From positions 1 through 8,915 of the forward strand of contig CAJPKN010000061.1 of NCBI GenBank assembly GCA_905370385.1: a stretch of 8,915 nucleotides of DNA. The letters are read 5' to 3'. Positions 1-7,005 of the stretch are shown piece after piece; within the stretch, counting starts at the first letter, position 1; each line of letters begins with the position of its first letter. The DNA is from Stomatobaculum longum (GTDB lineage Bacteria; Bacillota; Clostridia; Lachnospirales; Lachnospiraceae). Below the pieces are notes generated by a model, which was given only the letters and a program-made list of their open reading frames with translations, was not told where the DNA came from and made no database searches. Made by a program: the position numbers and the translations under genes.

Positions 1-531
1 GCGGCGGCACTCACGGCGGAGAGCACCGAGAAGGTGCTCGGACTCATGGAAGCCCTTCCCTACGGTGTGCAGCGCATGAGCGCGGACATCGAGGGTCTGG
101 TTGAGACTTCGGTAAACCTCGGGATCACGGAGCTATCGGCCGAGACCTTTACACTCAAGTATTCCGTTCGCAGCTCGGTTGCGACCGCATTCCGGGCGGT
201 GGTCGATAAAATCGAATTTGTCGCGAGCTGCTTCGGGGCAAGCTCTGCGGTGCACAGTGAGTACCCGGCCTGGGAGTATGTGCGGGAGTCTGCGTTCCGC
301 GATGAGGCGGCGGCTATTTACCGCGAGCTCTTCGGAAAAGAGCTGTCGGTGCAGGCAATTCACGCAGGCCTGGAGTGCGGCATCCTCTCGGGCAAAATCA
401 AAAACCTCGATGCAGTCTCGATCGGACCTGACATGAAGGACATTCATACGCCGGAGGAGAGACTGAATATTCCCTCGACCAAGCGTGTCTATGATTTTGT
501 CGTGAAGATCATAGAGCATAAGAGCAAGTAA
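1..531 (+). CDS. pepD: Aminoacyl-histidine dipeptidase (M20 family, PepD-like), 3' part only
   Basis: This is the C-terminal 176 codons of a cytosolic metallopeptidase that removes the N-terminal residue from Xaa-His and other dipeptides. The frame is open from base 1, so the start lies outside the window; family members are about 480 residues long. The visible part matches the end of the PepD catalytic domain: HAGLECGIL, then a SIGPDMKDIHTPEERL block. In characterised PepD enzymes the His of that last block (codon 445-447) is a metal ligand of the two-zinc centre. The remaining ligands would be upstream and cannot be checked. The next gene begins five bases after the stop, suggesting co-transcription. 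Family assignment is firm from the motifs; exact substrate preference is inferred from the family. Confidence 0.9.
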   Translation, partial: AAALTAESTEKVLGLMEALPYGVQRMSADIEGLVETSVNLGITELSAETFTLKYSVRSSVATAFRAVVDKIEFVASCFGASSAVHSEYPAWEYVRESAFRDEAAAIYRELFGKELSVQAIHAGLECGILSGKIKNLDAVSIGPDMKDIHTPEERLNIPSTKRVYDFVVKIIEHKSK

Positions 532-536
532 GTCGC

Positions 537-1202
537 GTGAGACAGTACAGTTTACAACTGCCGCAAGAGCTCGAGAAGGGCACGCGTTATCCCCTGCTTC
601 TCTGGAACGATGCGCTTCCCGAGACGCTTGCGGCTTTGCTTTCGGATATGTTTGTGCTGTCCGTGGTTTCGTCGGAGAGAACCGCGGACTTCAGTCCCTG
701 GCCGCAGCCCGCATTCCGGGCGGATGCAAAGCCCTTCGAAGGAAAGGCGGATGCGTATCACAGGGAGCTCTTTTGGGAAAAACTTCCGGAACTGCTTACG
801 AAATATCCCATTGATGCGGAGCGCATTGCCTACGGTGGGTATTCTCTCGGCGGGCTTGCGGCAGTGTACAGCATATTCCGTGAGACCGCAGCGTGTGCTG
901 TTTTTTCGCTCTGCGGTTCTTTTTGGTATCCGGGCTTTGCGGACTACTGCGCGCGGACGGAAATCCGGAATGCGAATTGCCGCCTTTATCTGCAAAACGG
1001 CAGACGCGAGGGCGAAGGACATCCGGCACCGCTCTCTACGGCCGCGGATGCCGCAGAGCGGGTCGCGGACATCTTACGCGAAAAGGGCGTAAAGCTTCGG
1101 TTTTCCATGGATGACTACGGTCACCACGACGGAAAAGAAGCGCGTTTTCGGAAACTGGGAGAACAGATTCGGGCAGAGTTCTGCGGGAGCAATGCTTGCT
1201 GA
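537..1202 (+). CDS. Putative alpha/beta-hydrolase esterase
   Basis: A 221-aa protein that looks like a small cytosolic serine esterase of the alpha/beta-hydrolase fold, of the sort annotated as putative esterase. The nucleophile elbow GGYSLGG (Ser103) follows a beta strand (RIAYGG) as expected, and the HHDG segment near the C-terminus (His196/His197) supplies a likely catalytic His. The acid is less clear; the LYLQNGRREGEGHP stretch (about 150-163) is where related esterases usually place it. There is no signal peptide or membrane segment. The start is GTG, five bases after the pepD-like stop, with no good Shine-Dalgarno sequence, so translation probably depends on coupling. The next in-frame ATG (residue 38) would delete the first beta strands, so GTG is preferred. 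The substrate is unknown. Confidence 0.78.
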   Translation: MRQYSLQLPQELEKGTRYPLLLWNDALPETLAALLSDMFVLSVVSSERTADFSPWPQPAFRADAKPFEGKADAYHRELFWEKLPELLTKYPIDAERIAYGGYSLGGLAAVYSIFRETAACAVFSLCGSFWYPGFADYCARTEIRNANCRLYLQNGRREGEGHPAPLSTAADAAERVADILREKGVKLRFSMDDYGHHDGKEARFRKLGEQIRAEFCGSNAC

Positions 1203-1206
1203 AACG

Positions 1207-1229
1207 GCAGACGGCGCTTGCATGTCTGC
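1207..1229 (+). repeat. Short inverted repeat after the esterase gene
   Basis: GCAGAC (1207-1212) and GTCTGC (1224-1229) are perfect complements around an 11-base loop, beginning just after the esterase stop. There is no T-tract. A stem this short can easily arise by chance. Confidence 0.25.
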
Positions 1230-1246
1230 GGGAAAGGTGCGGGTAC

Positions 1247-1254
1247 GGAAGGAG
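1247..1254 (+). promoter_or_regulatory. Shine-Dalgarno site that fixes the start at 1261
   Basis: GGAAGGAG lies six bases before the ATG at 1261. The reading frame is open further upstream to an ATG at 1111, but that stretch lies inside the esterase gene in another frame and encodes a low-quality Thr/Gly-rich peptide. The strong site therefore argues for initiation at 1261. Confidence 0.75.
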
Positions 1255-1260
1255 CGAAGC

Positions 1261-1752
1261 ATGTACATTGAGAGCTATTGGGGCAGCTATATCGGCGGGA
1301 CGGACGACAGTCTGACCCTCCTAAGCCTGCTGGAAGACTTTGAGAAAGATGAGATAGGGCTCGGTGAGATTTTTGCACGGACGGGCCTTAAGGCGCTCGA
1401 TGAGCGGGAGTCCTCGCTTCGTATGACCGGGGATGCGCTTCGCTTTACGAATCGAGAGGGGATGGAACTTAACTTTTATTATGCCATCGATTTGATCGGC
1501 GACCTTGCGGCCCTTTATTTAGAGTGCCTGCGGAGCGGGAGCGTGAATTTACAAGACCTGGATGAAGGTCTTGAAGCGCGGAACATTCGCCTTACGGCGA
1601 ATAGCGAAGAAAAGGAAGTTCTTCGGGAAGCGCTCAGTGACTTTGCGGAACATGCGAAGGAGTACGATATCACAGAGGTGATGGATGAGACTTCGCTTGC
1701 GGAATTCCGCGAAGAACTGAAAGCCCTGCGTCGTGAGCTGTTTGAGAGTTGA
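1261..1752 (+). CDS. Acidic 163-aa protein of unknown function (immunity-like)
   Basis: I do not recognise a named family with confidence. The protein is a soluble, acidic, mainly helical 163-residue chain with no signal peptide or membrane span. The N-terminus (YWGSYIGGTDDSLTLLSLL, about residues 6-24) is a distinctive block. It is followed by EIFARTGLKAL (36-46), a FYYAIDLIGDLAALYLECL helix (72-90) and a charged helical tail (115-163) rich in Glu, Lys and Arg. I recall similar YW..YIGG(T/S)DDSLTLL proteins in Bacillota accessory loci, but that is memory, not a search. The gene is the first of five consecutive non-metabolic genes, 58 bases after the esterase. Size, acidity and neighbours fit an immunity or adaptor protein; no enzymatic motif is visible. 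It could instead be a general conserved hypothetical protein with a housekeeping role. Confidence 0.75.
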   Translation: MYIESYWGSYIGGTDDSLTLLSLLEDFEKDEIGLGEIFARTGLKALDERESSLRMTGDALRFTNREGMELNFYYAIDLIGDLAALYLECLRSGSVNLQDLDEGLEARNIRLTANSEEKEVLREALSDFAEHAKEYDITEVMDETSLAEFREELKALRRELFES

Positions 1753-1794
1753 AAGGGAGCGCGCTTTCGGAGCGGCTCCGATCGGGAGGAAGCG

Positions 1795-2673
1795 ATGAGC
1801 GAAGAGGTATTTCGACAGGATTTGGATGAGAACAAGGCAGAGAGGGCCGGCGGTCCCTTTGTGATAGAGCTCTTGTTCCGGGAGCCGGCAGATATGCCGT
1901 CTAAGGAGCGGATGAGTGCTGTCATCGAGAAGCATGTCGGTAAGACAGAGTGCTTCTGCCATGACGGCAAGACAGCGGGATTTGCGGCACTCGACTATAG
2001 GGCAGAGTTTCAAGATCAAAGCGTGCCGGTGCAGCTTATGCTGACTGAGTGCACGGCGTTTGACGGCGAGGAGATCGATGACTTTCTTCGGAGTCAGATG
2101 TGGGACTGCATCGAGGAGAGAGACGATATACTCGGCAACTGCCGATACCGTGTGTTCGCGACCGATATGCTCGCGAGGGCGCTTCCGGCCGTGCAGCGCG
2201 CCACCCTCGACATGGACTTCCTGGAGGCCCTTTCGGAACTGTACCCGGACTGTGAGGCCTTCTATTTTCCGAGTTCCGGAAAACTGTTTACCGCGGAGAG
2301 CGTGCGGCAGCATGAGACGGAGGGCACAAACCGCTTCATCTACTTCGGTGTCAACGTGCGCTTTTTCAATGTGCAGGACAGCGAAGACATGGTCGTGGAT
2401 ACCCTGGGTATGAGCACCCTCTTCCTGCCGGATCTTCAGTACCATTTCCACGGTATGAATCCGAATTGGGTTGTGAATCACGCCTACAATGTGGCCGCCT
2501 ATCTGCTTGGCAGCGGAAACGTGATTGCGGACGGGGAGACGGTGGACGGTGTTATAGACGGGGAGATGAGCTCCGAACTGCACTGGTCCTGCCGCTATGA
2601 GGATGCATTGATTCAGCCCCCGAGAGAGGTACTGGATATCAATATGGGCGAGTACGCGTCGGGGACGCGCTGA
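1795..2673 (+). CDS. DUF4261 domain-containing protein
   Basis: A 292-aa soluble protein. The C-terminal half carries what I recognise as the DUF4261 signature: GVNVRFFNVQD (185-195), VDTLGMSTLFLPDLQYHF (201-218), a YNVAAYLLGSGNVI helix-turn (231-244), DGETVDGV (247-254) and a PPREVLDI end (275-282). The N-terminal part (21-130) has alternating strands and helices, beginning FVIELLFREPADMPS, and matches the usual N-terminal layout of such proteins. The biochemical function of DUF4261 is not established. GGGAGGA at 1784-1790, four bases before the ATG, supports the start. The gap to the preceding gene is 42 bases and the gap to the DUF4241 gene is 54. The context suggests an immunity-type or regulatory partner; nothing in the sequence indicates catalysis. 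Confidence 0.8.
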   Translation: MSEEVFRQDLDENKAERAGGPFVIELLFREPADMPSKERMSAVIEKHVGKTECFCHDGKTAGFAALDYRAEFQDQSVPVQLMLTECTAFDGEEIDDFLRSQMWDCIEERDDILGNCRYRVFATDMLARALPAVQRATLDMDFLEALSELYPDCEAFYFPSSGKLFTAESVRQHETEGTNRFIYFGVNVRFFNVQDSEDMVVDTLGMSTLFLPDLQYHFHGMNPNWVVNHAYNVAAYLLGSGNVIADGETVDGVIDGEMSSELHWSCRYEDALIQPPREVLDINMGEYASGTR

Positions 2674-2693
2674 GAAACGGAGTCAATAAAAAC

Positions 2694-2708
2694 ACCGGTA
2701 AAACCGGT
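2694..2708 (-). terminator. Minus-strand terminator-like hairpin in the DUF4261-DUF4241 gap
   Basis: Two copies of the palindrome ACCGGT (2694-2699 and 2703-2708) flank an AAA spacer and can form a six-base-pair stem. Read on the minus strand the stem is followed by GTTTTTATTG, the layout of an intrinsic terminator. On the + strand there is only TTC after it. No minus-strand gene is supported nearby, so it may stop antisense transcription or be coincidental. Confidence 0.35.
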
Positions 2709-2727
2709 TCATCGAGAGGAAAAAGAG

Positions 2728-3465
2728 ATGCCGACAGCAGAGTGGATGAAACAGTATGAGGCAGTGCGCGAAATTCTGGACGCAGATGTCAAATTGGAGC
2801 GCTATTTTACGGAGAAGGTAATCGGAAGAAAGGAAGTGGATATTCTGGATCTCGGTCCCGTGCATTTTCCGACGGGAAAAATCGTGGTCTGCGATCCCAT
2901 GGTGACCCTGGATGATGCCGTTCCCTATCTGCAGACCATACCGGCAGGGAGCTATACGCTTAAGCTCTGCGTGGTGCCGAGCAAGGAGTACGGAGACCGC
3001 TATGCCTGCGCCAAGCTGGAAGTGAGCGGCCGAGAAACGGTGCGCTATGAGCTCGCGGTGACGGGCGAAGAGAGACTTGAGGGAGAATTCAAAGAGGGAG
3101 ATTACTTCGGCTTCGGCGTGGATGCCGGTATGGCTTGTATCGCGGACTTCGCGACAAAAGAAGCTTATCTTGCCTTTCTGGAAGAGAAGACAAAGCAGGA
3201 CAGCGATTTTGACCTCTACGGCGACTTGCTGGAGGAACTTTTAAAAAAGAACGCAGCGGAATATCCGAAGTACCAGGGCGAATGGGGCGACTGGCTCAAG
3301 TGGGAAGTTCCGGGGGCGAATGCGGAAGTGGCTCTCTTTGCGAGCGGTTGGGGAGACGGCTATTACCCGACGTATTTCGGTTATGACAGCGAGGGTGAGG
3401 TCTCCGGCATCTACATTCAGTTCATAGACATCGAGCGAACGTATACCGAGGAAAACGAGGCATGA
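2728..3465 (+). CDS. DUF4241 domain-containing protein
   Basis: A 245-aa protein with the ordered motifs of DUF4241. These are a short helical lead (1-30), GKIVVCDPMV (50-59), the IPAGSYTLKL strand (71-80), RYACAKLEV (91-99), FGFGVDAGMACIAD (127-140), and the C-terminal SGWGDGYYPTYFGYDSEG hallmark (206-223) followed by a final beta strand. The fold is predicted to be beta-rich and soluble; no signal peptide is present and no function is established for the family. Asp and Gly residues in DPMV, VDAG and GDGYYP are the obvious conserved candidates for binding. GAGAGGA at 2714-2720 sits seven bases before the ATG. The last bases overlap the next start as ATGA, so translation of the ankyrin gene is likely coupled and the two products may work together. 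Confidence 0.85.
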   Translation: MPTAEWMKQYEAVREILDADVKLERYFTEKVIGRKEVDILDLGPVHFPTGKIVVCDPMVTLDDAVPYLQTIPAGSYTLKLCVVPSKEYGDRYACAKLEVSGRETVRYELAVTGEERLEGEFKEGDYFGFGVDAGMACIADFATKEAYLAFLEEKTKQDSDFDLYGDLLEELLKKNAAEYPKYQGEWGDWLKWEVPGANAEVALFASGWGDGYYPTYFGYDSEGEVSGIYIQFIDIERTYTEENEA

Positions 3466-4322
3466 GTGAGGCGAAGGAGGAGAGCCTCTATGAGGCGCTC
3501 AATAAGGGAGACCTGAGCGCCTTTCTTTCGATGGTGGAGGCAGGTGCCCGCATCACGCCGCGGGAGGAGAATATAAGCCGCCTCTTTTACTGCCTGGAGG
3601 ATGTCAGAGATCCGAAGATACTGACTGTAATCGATAGGCTATCTTTGGATTTACGGCGCTACGGCGGGAAGCCGCTCCGCGCTGCGGCGCACAGCGGAAA
3701 CCGCATGCTTGTAGAGTACCTCTTACAACAGGGGGCGGACATCAACTTTCATAAGCCGGACATGGTCTTTCCCTATGCCTCGACCCCGGTCACGGAGGCG
3801 GCACGCGAGAATCACTTGGAGCTTCTTCGCTATCTTGTTTCAAAGGGGGCGGATATCACTCTTGCGGACAAGTACGGCGACCGTCCCTATACGCTGGCGG
3901 TGCAGAACAAGAACAGAGAAATGGCCGAGTATTTGCGCTCTCTCGAGCCGGAGGACTGGCATAACGAGCAGGAGAAGCTGAGAGAGCTAAAAAGCTATCA
4001 TCTGCCGGCGGCTATGACAGCGTACTTTAAAAACGGGGCGCTGCGCCTCGAATTCCCCGAACGGGAGTCGGTGCGGTGGATGGAGTTTTACCCCTATCTT
4101 GAACTGCGGGAGTTCCGTTGGAAGCGGAAAAAGCTCTTGTCTTTCATGGCGGAGATGGATAACTACAGTGACTATGTCTTGCTCTGGAGTCCGAGAGACA
4201 AGCGAATCTGGTATCTCGATACAGAGCAGGAGGAGTTCTGCCCGCTTGCAAGCTGGGAGGCGTTTATCGCCGACCCCGGTTTTTATTTGAACGGCATGGT
4301 AGACGGAGAATTTTCGGAGTAG
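3462..4322 (+). CDS. Ankyrin-repeat protein with a distinct C-terminal domain
   Basis: A 286-aa protein likely to act by protein-protein contact. A degenerate first repeat (about 8-30) is followed by clearer ankyrin units at about 68-96 (PLRAAAHSGNRMLVEYLLQQ then GADI), 106-135 (TPVTEAARENHLELLRYLVS then KGADI) and 137-162. The C-terminal third (about 180-286) is not ankyrin: it is rich in aromatic and charged residues, with DYVLLWSPRDKRIWYLD (237-253) and a WEAFIADPGFYLNGMVDGE end (265-283). That part loosely recalls the last strands and helix of SMI1/KNR4 (SUKH) domains, but I cannot confirm this. The start overlaps the DUF4241 stop as ATGA. Ankyrin proteins occur as immunity proteins in toxin loci, which is one possible role here; a general scaffold is the alternative. 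Confidence 0.8.
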   Translation: MSEAKEESLYEALNKGDLSAFLSMVEAGARITPREENISRLFYCLEDVRDPKILTVIDRLSLDLRRYGGKPLRAAAHSGNRMLVEYLLQQGADINFHKPDMVFPYASTPVTEAARENHLELLRYLVSKGADITLADKYGDRPYTLAVQNKNREMAEYLRSLEPEDWHNEQEKLRELKSYHLPAAMTAYFKNGALRLEFPERESVRWMEFYPYLELREFRWKRKKLLSFMAEMDNYSDYVLLWSPRDKRIWYLDTEQEEFCPLASWEAFIADPGFYLNGMVDGEFSE

Positions 4323-4343
4323 TGTAGGCTTGGTTTTCGAAGT

Positions 4344-4362
4344 CCTTTGCAGTGAGCAAAGG
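4344..4362 (+). repeat. Perfect inverted repeat between the ankyrin and TPR genes
   Basis: CCTTTGC (4344-4350) and GCAAAGG (4356-4362) form a seven-base-pair perfect stem with the five-base loop AGTGA. No T-tract follows, so it is not a standard terminator. It lies 49 bases before the GTG of the TPR gene, in the longest gap within the five-gene cluster, and may influence mRNA stability or processing. Confidence 0.45.
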
Positions 4363-4397
4363 CTATGCGGCGTTTCGGCAAAAGTCGGAAAGCGAAT

Positions 4398-4404
4398 GAG
4401 GAGG
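4398..4404 (+). promoter_or_regulatory. Strong Shine-Dalgarno site supporting a GTG start at 4412
   Basis: GAGGAGG stands seven bases before GTG at 4412. It justifies a GTG initiation codon for the TPR gene in the absence of a nearby in-frame ATG with such a site. Confidence 0.75.
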
Positions 4405-4411
4405 AAAGCGC

Positions 4412-6886
4412 GTGGATATTTTGGAACAATGCCGGCGTTGGAACGACAGCGGCGCGTTTGAGAAGAGCAGGGAGATGTTGGAGACAATTCCCGCCGAGGA
4501 GCGCGGCCCCGAGGGAGATTCAGAGCTTGCGACGGCTTATCTCGCACTTGCGGAGACCGAGGGAACAGAGCTCTATCATAAGGCGATTGCAGTCTTGGCA
4601 GCACACGAAGAGGAGCTTTCGGAAGATTTTCGGCATAACCGGTTGATGGCGCTCGCCTATTATTATCTCGACGAGGACGGGCTTGCGCTTTACTACTTTG
4701 AGCGCGCCCTCTTCCTGCATCCGAAAGACAAGGAAATAAGCGAGTATGTAGGGGACTGCAGGGAGCGCCTTACCTTTCCGCGCTTCGAGAAAAACTTCCG
4801 GGAGAGAACGGCAGAAGCCTGGGACGCATTTCTTAAAATCGAGGCAGAACTCCGGGCGGCAATCGACCGAAACGAGGACGATGGAGAGGCGATGTTGCAG
4901 CGCTGCGGCGCCGTACTGGAGCAGGCCATTCGAGATGTCTCGTTTGAACTCGGCTTTGACGGAGAGAAGTATGAGCTCATACTCTGTGCGGAGGGAAGGC
5001 GCTCTGCACTCTATCCCCTCGTGTACTTTTGCCGCCGCGCGCCGAAGGAAGTTCTTGCGTATTGGAAGATACGGGCGGGTTCCGCGCCGAGCGATAAGTT
5101 TGCGCTGCAACAAGATAGCGTTCAAATCGATGCCGCGGATGTAGACGTTTGGCTGATTCCGACCGGAGAGCAGCTCTTTTCCCTGAAACTCTACTGTGAA
5201 AAGCTTCTGCCCCTGCAGCGGGAAAATCCGCGGCGGGCGGAGTGGATGCTCTATAAGCTAACGAACCAGATACTCGGCGACATAGCGGCGATTGCGTTTC
5301 TCACAGGCATCGAGTTACTGGAAGCGCCCGAGGCGGGTGAGTCGAAGAAACTTTCGGACTTATACGCGTATGTAACGGAGCTCGGCTATCCCGCGTGGGA
5401 GGATGCCGGTGCCTATCTGGATACTTCCGAAATTGCGTATCGGCTCGATGCGGATGAAGATCCGGATGCCGACTGGCGCCTGGATGTCTATGAGGGCAGC
5501 ACGCGCCTTTCCGTGGCAATTAATGAATATCTGCACGGAGAGAGCGATCTGGTTGACGAATATCACCGGAACGGCATAGTGCCGGGCTTTCTGCTGTATC
5601 CCCTCAGCGCCTTTCCGGAAGAGGGAAGAGAAGAGGCGCTCGCAGCGTTTCGCGATGAATTGCGCGCCTATTTGAGCGAACACGGCGGTGAGGATGCTCT
5701 CTGCCATACGGGATTTGCGAGCGGCCTGTACTACGGCTATTCAGACTTCATTGCCTGGGACTTGGAGTCTGTGCTGGATGCCGCCCTCGCCTTCTTTAAG
5801 GAGCGGGGCATGACCGGCGCGGAGTTTCACAGCTTTCGAAGAAATGTGGGCGGAATTACCCTCTACCGCGCGGAACCGAAACGGTACCCGGAGACCGGCT
5901 CCCTGCTCTCGCCCGAAGACATTGAGACCCTGGAGGCCTTCCTGGAGGATGACGGCGGCTATTACGGGAAAATGGTGCGTTGGATTGAGCAGTTCGTGGA
6001 TGCGGGCGCCGCGGCCGGTCGCTTTTCAAAGAAGCAGGCCCGCCGGGATTTGAAACTCTCGCTCTACTACGGTCTCGCCTGCAACAACGTGGGAGAATAC
6101 AGTTATTACTACCGCGGGCAAGTATGGATGAAGGACGCCGAGGAAAACGCCAAGGGTTCCGGCGTCTGGTATTACCGCTATGCCGTGGGACTTTTGTACA
6201 GCGGATATCCGGAAGAGGCGCTGCGCTATGCGGAACAAGGTGTGCTCGAAGAAGCGGACTATCCTTGGACTTACCTTTTGCTCGGAAAGCTACGCGCGCA
6301 CTTCGGGGACAAGGAGGGCGCACGCGCCGCGGCAGAGGAGGGGCTGAAACTCGTACCGGGAGATTATGAGTTCCTCACCCTAAAGCGGGAAGCGGAAGAA
6401 GGGGCAAGTCTGGAAGCGATGCTCTACCACTGGATCGATCCCAAGGCGGATTTGGCGCTGCAGGAGGGAAGGGATGAAGACGGCCCGGAAAAGAAGCGCG
6501 CCATTGCCTGCATTCGAAAGAACGAGGCCGGGCTCAGAGACTTTTACGAACTCTTCCGTCCGGAGGAGCATGAGTACACGAAGGATGCGCCCTTCTGTGA
6601 GCTCTACTATCCCGTGGGAGACCGGGCGGTGCAGCTCTGCTTCCGCATGAATGAGGCCGGACTCTCGAAACTCGGGCACAGCTACCTCGCCGCCCTCAAG
6701 GAGAAGCTTGACAGCGGCTCTCTCATCTCCGCAGAGTCCGAGGAAGGGGTGGCAGGCAAGTTAGAAGCCGTTCTGGTGCAGCAGACGGGGCAACTGGCCC
6801 TCTTTTACCGCAGAGCCGGAGACCGAAATTATTTTACGGTGGAAGATGACAGTCTGGATGATAAGATCGATGCCGCGCTGCGGTAA
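4412..6886 (+). CDS. Large two-block TPR-repeat protein
   Basis: An 824-aa soluble, acidic protein, the largest in the window. TPR-like helices occupy the N-terminus (about 3-36 and 76-111; the latter reads LALAYYYLDEDGLALYYFERAL then FLHP). A second TPR block lies near 541-660, with clear units at about 586-619 (WYYRYAVGLLYSGYPEEALR) and 620-653 (YLLLGKLRAHFGDKEGARAA). Between them is a mixed alpha/beta region (about 130-490) with the conspicuous block DEDPDADWRLDVYEGSTRL (348-366) and ASGLYYGYSDFIAWDL (436-451). The tail (665-824) is a separate alpha/beta segment with FRMNEAGLSKLGHSYLAALK (744-763). I recall homologous TPR proteins from Clostridia but know no assigned function. There is no signal peptide or transmembrane segment and no catalytic motif I can name. 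It closes the five-gene cluster, 89 bases after the ankyrin gene, and is probably its scaffold or sensor component. Confidence 0.82.
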   Translation: MDILEQCRRWNDSGAFEKSREMLETIPAEERGPEGDSELATAYLALAETEGTELYHKAIAVLAAHEEELSEDFRHNRLMALAYYYLDEDGLALYYFERALFLHPKDKEISEYVGDCRERLTFPRFEKNFRERTAEAWDAFLKIEAELRAAIDRNEDDGEAMLQRCGAVLEQAIRDVSFELGFDGEKYELILCAEGRRSALYPLVYFCRRAPKEVLAYWKIRAGSAPSDKFALQQDSVQIDAADVDVWLIPTGEQLFSLKLYCEKLLPLQRENPRRAEWMLYKLTNQILGDIAAIAFLTGIELLEAPEAGESKKLSDLYAYVTELGYPAWEDAGAYLDTSEIAYRLDADEDPDADWRLDVYEGSTRLSVAINEYLHGESDLVDEYHRNGIVPGFLLYPLSAFPEEGREEALAAFRDELRAYLSEHGGEDALCHTGFASGLYYGYSDFIAWDLESVLDAALAFFKERGMTGAEFHSFRRNVGGITLYRAEPKRYPETGSLLSPEDIETLEAFLEDDGGYYGKMVRWIEQFVDAGAAAGRFSKKQARRDLKLSLYYGLACNNVGEYSYYYRGQVWMKDAEENAKGSGVWYYRYAVGLLYSGYPEEALRYAEQGVLEEADYPWTYLLLGKLRAHFGDKEGARAAAEEGLKLVPGDYEFLTLKREAEEGASLEAMLYHWIDPKADLALQEGRDEDGPEKKRAIACIRKNEAGLRDFYELFRPEEHEYTKDAPFCELYYPVGDRAVQLCFRMNEAGLSKLGHSYLAALKEKLDSGSLISAESEEGVAGKLEAVLVQQTGQLALFYRRAGDRNYFTVEDDSLDDKIDAALR

Positions 6887-6931
6887 AGGAAACGCAGAGA
6901 GCTCTGCCATACTAAGATACAATCGAGATGA

Positions 6932-6965
6932 CGGCATTCAGCGCCGGGTAAAAGGATGAATGTCG
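6932..6965 (+). repeat. Long-stem inverted repeat in the acyP leader
   Basis: CGGCATTCA (6932-6940) can pair with TGAATGTCG (6957-6965), nine base pairs including one G-U, around a 16-base loop. No T-tract follows. It sits in the 119-base gap between the TPR stop and acyP, 28 bases before the acyP Shine-Dalgarno site. It may be an RNA structure in the leader or a protein-binding inverted repeat. Confidence 0.4.
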
Positions 6966-7005
6966 CTTCGGTATAGAGAGGCAGAACGGGATAGAGGAGT
7001 CGCGT

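Noticed and set aside
1111..1260. Upstream extension of the 163-aa gene to an ATG at 1111
   Set aside because: It overlaps the esterase gene in another frame, encodes an unlikely peptide, and a strong Shine-Dalgarno site points to 1261.
1768..1780. CGGAG/CTCCG inverted repeat before the DUF4261 gene
   Set aside because: Only five base pairs with a three-base loop and no T-tract; expected by chance in this composition.
1549..2583. 344-codon minus-strand open frame opposite the 163-aa and DUF4261 genes
   Set aside because: It runs antisense to two well-supported genes with good ribosome binding sites and recognisable conserved motifs; the composition (His, Arg and Leu rich) is typical of a shadow frame in GC-rich DNA.
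2683..2865. 60-codon minus-strand open frame at the start of the DUF4241 gene
   Set aside because: Mostly antisense to a clear DUF4241 start, with Cys/His/Phe-rich composition and a terminator-like hairpin inside it; no support for a real small gene.
3987..4604. 205-codon minus-strand open frame across the ankyrin-TPR junction
   Set aside because: It is antisense to two supported genes and spans their gap; its Pro/Arg/Ser-rich translation has no recognisable domain.
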